A DNA stretch of 64,000 bases, taken from Myxococcales bacterium (GTDB taxonomy: Bacteria; Myxococcota; Polyangia; Nannocystales; Nannocystaceae). Location of the stretch: positions 1 through 64,000 of the forward strand of contig JAEUJW010000087.1 of assembly GCA_016793465.1 (NCBI GenBank), read 5' to 3'. The notes under the pieces are model-generated. The model searched no databases. It had not been told where the DNA came from and saw nothing but the letters and a program-made list of their open reading frames with translations. The position numbers and the translations under genes were made by a program. Below are positions 40,211 to 47,354 of the stretch, piece by piece; position 1 is the stretch's first letter; every line of letters starts with the position of its first letter.

Positions 40211-41943
40211 TCGACCACGACGACAACCAGGCACAGCCGACTCCGCGGTCCTCCGGGGCCGAGGAGAGCTCCGCCTCGATCAGCCGCTACGGCTGCCTCG
40301 AGTGCCAGGAGGACGCCGAGCTCGCGCTTGGAGATCGCCTGCACCCCAACGCCGAGGTGCAGTACCTGACCCACCTGCGCTCGTGCTCGCGCTGTCGTCG
40401 TCGTCACAACCTGCTCGAGGCCGTCTACCGCGGGCCCGACCCCGCCGCCTCCGGCATCGGCGTGTCGGCCAGCGACCGCGAGTTCTCGGCGATCCTCCGC
40501 CGCGTGCCCGGCGAGCAGCCGCAGCCGTGGCACCAGCGCGCCGCCCAGGCCTCCGGCGTCGTCGTGCTCGCGGCCGCCGCCGTCGCCCTCGCCATCCCGC
40601 TCGCCCTCCCCGACCGCGACGACCGCCCCGCCGACGAGGCCAGCGCCGGCGTGTCCGCCGCGCTCGCGCCCCCCGCCGGCGAGCCCGCCCCCGCCGACGC
40701 CGTCGAGCCCGAGCCCGTGTTCGCCCCGCACAAGGCCCGCGTCGACTACGGCCGCGTCGTCGCCGGCAGCGGCCTGCTCTCGGCCCGCGGCGACGGCCCG
40801 CCTGTCCTCACGGACACCTTCACCGTCGGCACCCGCTTCGCCGTCGACCCCGCGCAGTCGCTGCAGGTCGGCTTCCTCGGCCGCATCCTCGCCAACTTCG
40901 AGCCGGGCACCGACATCGAGTGGACCGTCGCCAGCCCGACCACCTTCGACCTCGCCCTCGAGCGCGGCGTGATCGCCGTCCGCTACGAGCGCGAGCCCGG
41001 CGACCCCGTCCTCAACATCCACACGCCCTCCGCCCTCGTCCGCGTGGTCGGCACCGTGTTCACCGTCGAGGTCGACGCCGAGGGCCACACCGACGTCGCC
41101 GTGCTCCGCGGCAAGGTCGAGGTCCGCAGCCCCGAGGACCACGCCGTCGTCGCCGAGGTCCAGGCCGGCTACCGCTTCGACCTCGAGCGCGGCACCTACG
41201 CCGACGTCGGCCGCCACGACGTCCGCGTCGCCATGCCCCTGTCCGCCGAGAGCCCGCAGCTCGCGGCGCGCCTCACGGCCGGCGCCCGCCGCGACGACGA
41301 GCCCTCCGCCGACGGCACGATCCCCGCCAGCTGGGTCGTGCCCGGCCTGTCCGATGAGCCAGCCATGCGCCGCCTCGAGTACGTGATGGCCCGCGGCTCG
41401 ATCACCGCCCTCACGCTCATGCACGAGCCGCCGACGATCGTCCGCCCGCTGCGCGCCGCCCACGCCGGCGCGCCGGCCAAGGACGACGGCCAGTCGCTGG
41501 TCGACAAGCTCGTCGACGACACCGGCGCCTCGCGCCGCCAGCAGAGCCTCGCCGCCCTCGCCCGCTGCAAGAGCCTCTACGAGTCGCCGCACACCCGCTA
41601 CCTGTCGGCGCGCTGCTTCACCGACTTCATGGCGGAGCACGGCGACAACGCCGACGTGGTCGAGGGCCACCTGCTGATCGGCATCCTCCGCATGGACTAC
41701 GCCAACGACTACCCGGCGGCCAAGCTGGCGTTCGAACGCTTCCTCGAGCGCGCCCCGAGCCACCCCGACGCCGAGCTCGCCCGCTACCGCCTGTGGCTGG
41801 CGAACACCGAGCACGGCGTGATCCAGGACGCGATCGACTGCGGCCGCGAGTACCTGCGCCGCTACCCGACCGGCAAGTACGCCGGCAAGATCCTCCAGCG
41901 CTTCCCCAAGCTGGTGTCCGAGCTCGCCGCGCGCCCGGGTTGA
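40207..41943 (+). CDS. Anti-sigma/FecR-domain membrane protein with C-terminal TPR-like region
   Basis: 578 residues. The N-terminal cytoplasmic part has an HxxxCxxC zinc anti-sigma motif (His56, Cys60, Cys63). One transmembrane segment (about 116-136) follows, then a periplasmic FecR-type beta domain (about 205-325; SALVRVVGTVFTVEVDAEG) and a helical region with TPR-like spacing (about 435-578). It should bind and restrain the coupled ECF sigma factor and release it in response to an envelope or transport signal (inference). TGTCC-TCAC-GGACA lies in its coding sequence. Confidence 0.88.
   Translation: MIDHDDNQAQPTPRSSGAEESSASISRYGCLECQEDAELALGDRLHPNAEVQYLTHLRSCSRCRRRHNLLEAVYRGPDPAASGIGVSASDREFSAILRRVPGEQPQPWHQRAAQASGVVVLAAAAVALAIPLALPDRDDRPADEASAGVSAALAPPAGEPAPADAVEPEPVFAPHKARVDYGRVVAGSGLLSARGDGPPVLTDTFTVGTRFAVDPAQSLQVGFLGRILANFEPGTDIEWTVASPTTFDLALERGVIAVRYEREPGDPVLNIHTPSALVRVVGTVFTVEVDAEGHTDVAVLRGKVEVRSPEDHAVVAEVQAGYRFDLERGTYADVGRHDVRVAMPLSAESPQLAARLTAGARRDDEPSADGTIPASWVVPGLSDEPAMRRLEYVMARGSITALTLMHEPPTIVRPLRAAHAGAPAKDDGQSLVDKLVDDTGASRRQQSLAALARCKSLYESPHTRYLSARCFTDFMAEHGDNADVVEGHLLIGILRMDYANDYPAAKLAFERFLERAPSHPDAELARYRLWLANTEHGVIQDAIDCGREYLRRYPTGKYAGKILQRFPKLVSELAARPG
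40803..40816. repeat. TGTCC-N4-GGACA hairpin motif
   Basis: Exact TGTCC-TCAC-GGACA inside the FecR-domain gene, in the codons for PVLTDT. Confidence 0.6.
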
Positions 41944-42104
41944 ACCGCGCGCTCCGCCGCCCCGCGAGCCATCACGCGCCCCGCACAGCCGTCACGCGTC
42001 CGGCGATGTGTGGCCTGTTGACCCGACGTCCGAGCGCGTGACCAATCGTTTTCGCCCGCCACGCCGGCCCTCCCGGCCTGCTAGGTAACCCGTCCCCGGT
42101 TTTG

Positions 42105-42110
42105 TATAGT
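42105..42110 (+). promoter_or_regulatory. Candidate -10 box
   Basis: TATAGT, preceded by TTTG, lies 22 bases before the GTG of the gene at 42133. No good -35. Confidence 0.4.
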
Positions 42111-42132
42111 CGGCCCGCGACCCGAGGCTCGC

Positions 42133-42633
42133 GTGGGATTTTTTACGGCCATCATCGACTTCTTCCGCCGGGTGTTCGGGCTGTCGCGCGAGCCGGTCCC
42201 GTCCCTCGGCTCCGGCAAGACGGCCGGTCCGGCCGCCCCCGAGCTCGACGAGGAGGAGGACGAGGCCGCCGCCGACGTCGACGACTCCACCCGCGACGGC
42301 CAGGCCAACCTCGAGGACGAGTGGGCCGACATCCAGGTGTTCGTCGCCCGCTGCGAGGCCGAGAGCATCGACCTCGCCGGCCTCGACATCGACGACCCCG
42401 ACACCTTCTGGGCCCGTCAGGTGCGCATCGAGGAGGGCGAGTCGAGCGGCAAGGGCCGCCTGCACAGCGTCGTCTCGGCCGGCTTCCGCAGCCTCGAGCA
42501 CTGGGAGCAGGTCAGCCGCTACTACCAGGCCAAGTGGTCGCAGCTGTCGCGCCGCCCGACCGGCGAGGCGGAGATCCGCCCGCGCGACGAGTTCACCGCC
42601 GCCGCCCTGCGCGCCCGCTCGCGCCGCCGCTGA
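42133..42633 (+). CDS. Hypothetical protein with acidic linker
   Basis: 166 residues, not recognised. An amphipathic, aromatic N-terminus (MGFFTAIIDFFRRVFGL) may touch the membrane; an acidic stretch (DEEEDEAAADVDD) follows, and the C-terminal hundred residues are a charged helical domain ending in RARSRRR. GTG start with GAGG five bases upstream and a TATAGT box before that, so expression signals are good. It precedes the RRM gene by 76 bases on the same strand. Confidence 0.75.
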   Translation: MGFFTAIIDFFRRVFGLSREPVPSLGSGKTAGPAAPELDEEEDEAAADVDDSTRDGQANLEDEWADIQVFVARCEAESIDLAGLDIDDPDTFWARQVRIEEGESSGKGRLHSVVSAGFRSLEHWEQVSRYYQAKWSQLSRRPTGEAEIRPRDEFTAAALRARSRRR

Positions 42634-42709
42634 GTCGGCGCAGAACCGCACCGCGAGAGCTTGCTTGTGCACGTACCAGCCGTCGCGGCGGGTGTGTTAC
42701 CAAGTGATC

Positions 42710-42946
42710 ATGCCCAAGAAGATCTTCATCGGCGGCCTGAGCGCCACCACCACCAACGCCTCGCTCACCACCAACTTCGCCCCGTTCGGCACGATCGTCA
42801 CCGCGGCCATCAACTACGACGGCAACGGCGCGCCGCTCGGCACCGGCAGCGTCGAGTACACCACCGACCAGGCCGGCACCGACGCGATCGCCGCCAAGAA
42901 CGGCAGCGTGCTCGACGGCAACCGCATCTCCGTCGCGGCCCGCTGA
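42710..42946 (+). CDS. Stand-alone RRM RNA-binding protein
   Basis: 78 residues, a single RNA recognition motif and nothing else. RNP2 is KIFIGGLS (residues 4-11). The RNP1 segment reads PLGTGSVEY, so the usual aromatic residues of RNP1 are missing, which may weaken or change RNA contact. Small RRM proteins occur in cyanobacteria and myxobacteria and bind single-stranded RNA. ATG at 42710 has only a poor ribosome site. Confidence 0.88.
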   Translation: MPKKIFIGGLSATTTNASLTTNFAPFGTIVTAAINYDGNGAPLGTGSVEYTTDQAGTDAIAAKNGSVLDGNRISVAAR

Positions 42947-42974
42947 CCCCACGCTCGTCGGTGCACGTTCGACC

Positions 42975-42988
42975 TGTCCTTTGGGACA
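42975..42988. repeat. TGTCC-N4-GGACA hairpin motif (intergenic)
   Basis: Exact TGTCC-TTTG-GGACA 28 bases after the RRM stop codon. As RNA it would fold into a five-pair stem with a UUUG loop, but no T tract follows. Confidence 0.6.
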
Positions 42989-43059
42989 CAGACGACATCG
43001 ACGCACACCGTGATCGAGAGCAGTGATCCGACCTGGACACACTGCCGCCGAAGCGGGTT

Positions 43060-43068
43060 TGTTATACT
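43060..43068 (+). promoter_or_regulatory. Extended -10 promoter
   Basis: TGT-TATACT is an extended -10 element 27 bases before the SDR-like gene; no -35 is needed for such promoters and none is seen. Confidence 0.5.
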
Positions 43069-43095
43069 GCCGGGCCGTTCGTTCGGAGCTCGTTC

Positions 43096-44010
43096 ATGGC
43101 AAACATCGTCCCGGTAAAGGCAGATCTGTCTGCGAAGACATTCATCGTCGCAGGCGGCAGCGGAGGCATAGGCAAGGAGATCTCGCGTAACCTCGCCGCG
43201 ATGGGGGCCACGGTGATCGTCGCCGGCCCGGCGCTCGACCGGGCCGACGCGGCGCGGGCCGAGATCGCCGCGGCCACCCAGAGCCTGCGGGTCCTGGCCA
43301 TGAAGCTGGACTACAGCCACCGCCTCTCGATCAAGGAGTTCTTCGACACCTTCAACGAGCGCCACGAGAAGGTCGACGCCGTCATCCACGCGTCCGGCTG
43401 GTGGTCCCCGGACCGCGAGCAGACCGAGGACGCCATCGAGAAGACCTGGATGATCAACGTGCTCGGCCCGCACATCCTCAACCGCTTGATGACCGACAAG
43501 CTGAAGCTGAGCCCGCCGACCCGCATCATCCACCTCGCCTGCCACGCCGCCGGCGACCTCGACATCGAGGACACCGAGTTCGACCGCCGCCGCTTCGACG
43601 GCTGGACCGCCTTCCGCCAGAGCCAGCAGGCCATCCGCATGCTCGCGTGGGCCCTCGCCCCGCGCATGACGATCCACGGCATCAACGTCCACGTCTGCAT
43701 CCCCGGCAACAACGTCCGCACCGGCCTCCACCGCAACGCCCGCGGCTTCGCCCGCCTGCGCAAGGACCTCGCCGCCCGGTTCTTCGGCACGTCCGCCGCC
43801 GCCGCCGCCGACGGCCCGCTGTGGCTGGCCGCCGCCCCCGACATCGGCGCCGCCGGCAAGCTGTGGCTCGGCCGCAAGGAGAGCGACCGCAAGTTCCGCG
43901 ACGCCGCCAAGACCCAGCTGCTGTGGGACTACGTCGAGCGCCAGGCCAACGGCCTGATGTCCAAGCCCGGCCTCGGCCAGTCCGGCCTGTTCCGCCTCCC
44001 CGGGACCTGA
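43096..44010 (+). CDS. Short-chain dehydrogenase/reductase-like protein lacking catalytic Tyr/Lys
   Basis: 304 residues with the SDR Rossmann motif GGSGGIG (residues 20-26) and overall similarity to retinol-dehydrogenase-type SDRs (RFDGWTAFRQSQQAIRMLAW aligns with their YxxSK region). The catalytic YxxxK is F173-RQS-Q177 here, and the catalytic Ser region reads HLACHAAGD, so normal SDR chemistry should be lost; it may bind NAD(P) as a sensor or scaffold. GGAG lies seven bases before ATG 43096. Confidence 0.85.
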   Translation: MANIVPVKADLSAKTFIVAGGSGGIGKEISRNLAAMGATVIVAGPALDRADAARAEIAAATQSLRVLAMKLDYSHRLSIKEFFDTFNERHEKVDAVIHASGWWSPDREQTEDAIEKTWMINVLGPHILNRLMTDKLKLSPPTRIIHLACHAAGDLDIEDTEFDRRRFDGWTAFRQSQQAIRMLAWALAPRMTIHGINVHVCIPGNNVRTGLHRNARGFARLRKDLAARFFGTSAAAAADGPLWLAAAPDIGAAGKLWLGRKESDRKFRDAAKTQLLWDYVERQANGLMSKPGLGQSGLFRLPGT

Positions 44011-44017
44011 AGCGGGT

Positions 44018-44023
44018 TAACAT
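44018..44023 (+). promoter_or_regulatory. Candidate -10 box of a leaderless promoter
   Basis: TAACAT ends six bases before GTG 44030, in the 19-base gap after the SDR-like gene; no Shine-Dalgarno sequence is present. Confidence 0.4.
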
Positions 44024-44029
44024 GCGCGC

Positions 44030-44590
44030 GTGATCGTCGACCTCACCCCCGCCCGTCCCGAGCTGCTCGAGCAGGCCGCCGAGCTGCTCGTCGACCGCAT
44101 GCCCGAGGGCTGGCCGACGCTCGCCGAGGCCCGCGACCACCTGCGCGACATGCTCGACCCGGCCCGCATCGTCCGCGGGTTCGTGCGCGGCCGTCACCTG
44201 CTCGGCTGGGTCGGCGGCCTCGAGCACTACCCGAACCACATCTGGGAGCTGCACCCGCTGGTCGTCCACCGCGACCACGAGCGCCGCGGCGTCGGCCGCG
44301 CCCTCGTCGAGGACCTCGAGGCCCGCGTGCTCGCCCTCGGCATCCACACCCTGTTCGTCGGCACCGACGACGAGCTCGGCCAGACCTCGCTCGGCGGCGT
44401 CGACCTCTACCCCGACGTGCTCGCCCACCTCGCCCGCCTGCAGGACACCGGCGGCCACCCGTTCGGCTTCTACCGCCGCCTCGGCTACAGCGTGATCGGC
44501 GTGATGCCCGACGCCAACGGCCTCGGCAAGCCCGACATCCTCATGGCTCGTCGCCTGACTACTCGAGCAGATCCTGGCGCACGAGGATGA
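44030..44590 (+). CDS. GNAT acetyltransferase, aminoglycoside 6'-N-acetyltransferase-like
   Basis: 186 residues. The acetyl-CoA loop RRGVGRAL marks a GNAT enzyme. The second half (FVGTDDELGQTSLGGVDLYP, HPFGFYRRLGYSVIGVMPDA, NGLGKPDILMARR) follows the pattern I associate with proteins annotated as aminoglycoside 6'-acetyltransferases in soil bacteria; the true substrate could be another amine. GTG start, no Shine-Dalgarno. The last 32 bases overlap ppk1 tail to tail. Confidence 0.75.
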   Translation: MIVDLTPARPELLEQAAELLVDRMPEGWPTLAEARDHLRDMLDPARIVRGFVRGRHLLGWVGGLEHYPNHIWELHPLVVHRDHERRGVGRALVEDLEARVLALGIHTLFVGTDDELGQTSLGGVDLYPDVLAHLARLQDTGGHPFGFYRRLGYSVIGVMPDANGLGKPDILMARRLTTRADPGARG

Positions 44591-46694
44591 TCTCGAGCTG
44601 CGACGCCGTGTGCGCCGCGAGCGTGCTGGCCGACAGCGAGCGCAGCAGCACCTCCTGGGCCGCCCGCGGCTCCTCGTTGCCCGGGGCGGTCCGCACGTAC
44701 GTCCCGTCCGACTGCAGCTCCCACGCCTGCGCGTTGTCGGCGAGGTACGTCATCAGCCCCTCGTGGACCACGCGCGCGCGCAGGCTCGCGTCCTCGATCG
44801 GGAACGCCGTCTCGACGCGGCGCAGCAGGTTGCGCGACATCCAGTCCGCCGAGCCGCAGTAGACCTGCTCCTGCCCCCCGTTCAGGAAGTAGTACACGCG
44901 GTGGTGCTCGAGGAACCGCCCGACGATCGAGCGCACGCGGACGTTCTCCGAGACCCCCGGCACGCCCGGCCGCAGGCAGCAGATCCCGCGCACGATCAGG
45001 TCGACCGACACCCCCGCCTGCGAGGCCCGGTACAGCGCCTCGATGATCCGCGTCTCCGTCAGCGCGTTGACCTTGGCGACGATCCGCGCCGGCAGCCCCT
45101 GGCGCGCGTGCTCGGCCTCGCGCTCGATCATCGCCACCGTGCGGTCCATCAGCGTGAACGGCGACATCAGCAGCTTGCCGAACTGCGCCGGCTGGCCCAG
45201 CCCCGTCAGCTGCATGAACACGTTGTGCACGTCCTTGCCGATCTGCTCGTCGCCGGTCAGGTAGCTGAAGTCGCAGTAGAACTGCGTCGTCACCGAGTGG
45301 TAGTTGCCGGTCCCGAGGTGCACGTAGCGGCGCAGGCGCCCGTCCTCGCGGCGCACGATCAGCAGCACCTTCGCGTGCGTCTTGTAGTTGACGATGCCGT
45401 AGACCACCGTCACCCCGGCCTGCTGCAGCCGCGTCGCCAGGCCGATGTTCGCCGCCTCGTCGAAGCGCGCGCGCAGCTCGACCACCGCCGTGACCTCCTT
45501 GCCCGCGCGCGCCGCCTCGAGCAGCGCCTCGGCCATCGGCGAGTCCGCGCCGGTGCGGTACAGCGTCTGCTTGATCGCCAGCACGTTGGGGTCCGCGGCC
45601 GCCTGGCGCACCATCTCGAGCACCAGCGAGAACGACTCGTAGGGGTGGTGCAGCAGGATGTCCCCGCGCCGCAGCTCGGCGAAGATGTCGCCGTCGCTGC
45701 GCGCCCGCTTGGGCCCCGGGATGAACGCCGGGAACTTCAGGTCCGGCCGCTTGATCACCTCGTACAGCGTCGCCAGTCGGTGCAGGTTGACCGGCCCGTC
45801 GACGCGGTAGAGGTCGTCCTGGTGGAGCCCGAACTTCTGCAGCAGGAAGTCCGACATCTCCGGCGGGCAGGTCTCGGCCACCTCGAGGCGCACCGCGTCG
45901 CCGAAGTTCCGCGCCCGCAGCTCGCCCTTCAGCGCATTTAACAGGTCCTCGACGTCCTCCTCCTGCACCCACATCTCGCTGTCGCGGGTGACGCGGAACT
46001 GGTAGCAGCCGATCACGTCCATCCCGGGGAACAGCTTGCGGACGAACGTCGTCACGATCGAGGCCAGGAACGCGAACCCGTGCGGGCACTCGGCGACCTC
46101 GGGCGGGAGGAACACCAGGCGCGGCAGGCTCCGCGGGATCTGCACCACCGCGATGCCGCTGTCGCGCCCGAACGCGTCGGACCCCTGCAGGGCCACGATC
46201 ACGTTGAGGTTCTTGTTCTGGATGTTGGGGAACGGGTGCGACGGGTCGAGCCCGATCGGCGTCAGCACCGGCAGGATCTCGCGGTCGAAGTAGGCCTCGA
46301 GCCAGTCCGACTGGTCGGGCGTCCACGTGTTTAATTTCAACAGCCGGATGCCCTCGAGCGCCAGCGCCGGGAGGATCTGCTCCTGAAGGATCTGGTACTG
46401 CTCCTTGACCAGGCGCTGGGCCAGCGCCTTGATCTCGCGCACCGTGTCCTGCGGGCTGCGCCCGTCCGGGCCGGCCTGCGGCAGGCCGAACCCGACCTGC
46501 TCCTTCACGCTCGCCACCCGGATCTCGTAGAACTCGTCGAGGTTGGTGCTGAAGATCGTCAGGAACCGCAGCCGCTCGAGCAGCGGCAGCCGCGAGTCCT
46601 TGGCCTGCTCGAGCACCCGCCGGTTGAACTCGAGCTGGCTCAGCTCCCGGTTGATGTACAGGCTCGGGAGCTTCAGGTCGGTGACCGCGGTCAT
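44559..46694 (-). CDS. ppk1: Polyphosphate kinase 1
   Basis: Polymerises the gamma-phosphate of ATP into polyphosphate. 711 residues, the usual size, with the N-terminal domain (LYINRELSQLEFNRRVLEQA), the autophosphorylation and catalytic core (VVELRARFDEAANI; YVHLGTGNYHSVTTQFYCDF) and the C-terminal domain ending near residue 700. ATG at 46694 has AAGGA seven bases upstream. The sixA gene ends 10 bases before it, so the two form an operon. TTG AAA TTA AAC and TTA AAT codon runs stand out. Confidence 0.97.
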   Translation of the reverse strand: MTAVTDLKLPSLYINRELSQLEFNRRVLEQAKDSRLPLLERLRFLTIFSTNLDEFYEIRVASVKEQVGFGLPQAGPDGRSPQDTVREIKALAQRLVKEQYQILQEQILPALALEGIRLLKLNTWTPDQSDWLEAYFDREILPVLTPIGLDPSHPFPNIQNKNLNVIVALQGSDAFGRDSGIAVVQIPRSLPRLVFLPPEVAECPHGFAFLASIVTTFVRKLFPGMDVIGCYQFRVTRDSEMWVQEEDVEDLLNALKGELRARNFGDAVRLEVAETCPPEMSDFLLQKFGLHQDDLYRVDGPVNLHRLATLYEVIKRPDLKFPAFIPGPKRARSDGDIFAELRRGDILLHHPYESFSLVLEMVRQAAADPNVLAIKQTLYRTGADSPMAEALLEAARAGKEVTAVVELRARFDEAANIGLATRLQQAGVTVVYGIVNYKTHAKVLLIVRREDGRLRRYVHLGTGNYHSVTTQFYCDFSYLTGDEQIGKDVHNVFMQLTGLGQPAQFGKLLMSPFTLMDRTVAMIEREAEHARQGLPARIVAKVNALTETRIIEALYRASQAGVSVDLIVRGICCLRPGVPGVSENVRVRSIVGRFLEHHRVYYFLNGGQEQVYCGSADWMSRNLLRRVETAFPIEDASLRARVVHEGLMTYLADNAQAWELQSDGTYVRTAPGNEEPRAAQEVLLRSLSASTLAAHTASQLEIILVRQDLLE

Positions 46695-46704
46695 CGCCCC
46701 ATCC

Positions 46705-47184
46705 TTATCGCGACCCCAGCCGCCGCAACAACTTCGGCGCCACCAGGGCCTGCAGCGTCATCGCCCCCGGCCGCAGCTCACCCGCGAGCGCCGCGAACCC
46801 ACCCTTCTTGAAGCAGAACCGCTCGCCGCGGTCCGCGTCGCCCGCCACCAGCCACGCCACCAGCGAGCCCAGGTGCGGCTCGTGACCCACCACCGCGACC
46901 CGCTCGCCCTCGAGGTGCGCCAGCATCTCCTCGTCCGGCGCCTTCGCCAGGTCCGGCAGCGCCACCATCCCCCCGTCCAGCAGCGGCCGCATCAGCTCCG
47001 CCGTCTGCACCGCCCGCAGCAGCGGGCTGTGGTACAGCCGGTCGAACCGCCACCCGAGCCCCCGCGCCCCCCGCACCGCCTTCTCGAAGCGCTCGCGCCC
47101 CTTCGCGGTCAGCGGGCGCGTCGCGTCCGGCCGCTCCGGGCTCGGGTCGGCGGCGATGGCGTGGCGGACGACGTAGAGCTGCAT
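46705..47184 (-). CDS. sixA: Phosphohistidine phosphatase SixA
   Basis: 159-residue histidine phosphatase. The RHG-type catalytic motif is VVRHAIA (His near residue 8) and the second His is in VVGHEPHLG. SixA removes phosphate from phosphohistidine of signalling or PTS proteins. It is the first gene of the sixA-ppk1 pair, a combination linking phosphate signalling and polyphosphate. Confidence 0.92.
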   Translation of the reverse strand: MQLYVVRHAIAADPSPERPDATRPLTAKGRERFEKAVRGARGLGWRFDRLYHSPLLRAVQTAELMRPLLDGGMVALPDLAKAPDEEMLAHLEGERVAVVGHEPHLGSLVAWLVAGDADRGERFCFKKGGFAALAGELRPGAMTLQALVAPKLLRRLGSR

Positions 47185-47281
47185 GGGCGTGGCCTGGCCG
47201 TGACGGCCGCCGCGAGTGTGCCCCAACTCGGCCGGCGCGGGCGCGCAGAATGCCACGCACCGGCGGCCGCAGGTCGCCGGC

Positions 47282-47311
47282 TTGCTGGTGCGCCTGGCCC
47301 GCTGATACACT
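47282..47311 (+). promoter_or_regulatory. Sigma70-type promoter of the DUF2079 gene
   Basis: TTGCTG (47282-47287) and TACACT (47306-47311) with an 18-base spacer, about 43 bases before ATG 47355, in the divergent gap with sixA. Confidence 0.45.
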
Positions 47312-47354
47312 CCGGCCGCTTTTTGCGGCTTATGCGCAGCGCGAGAGATTACGG

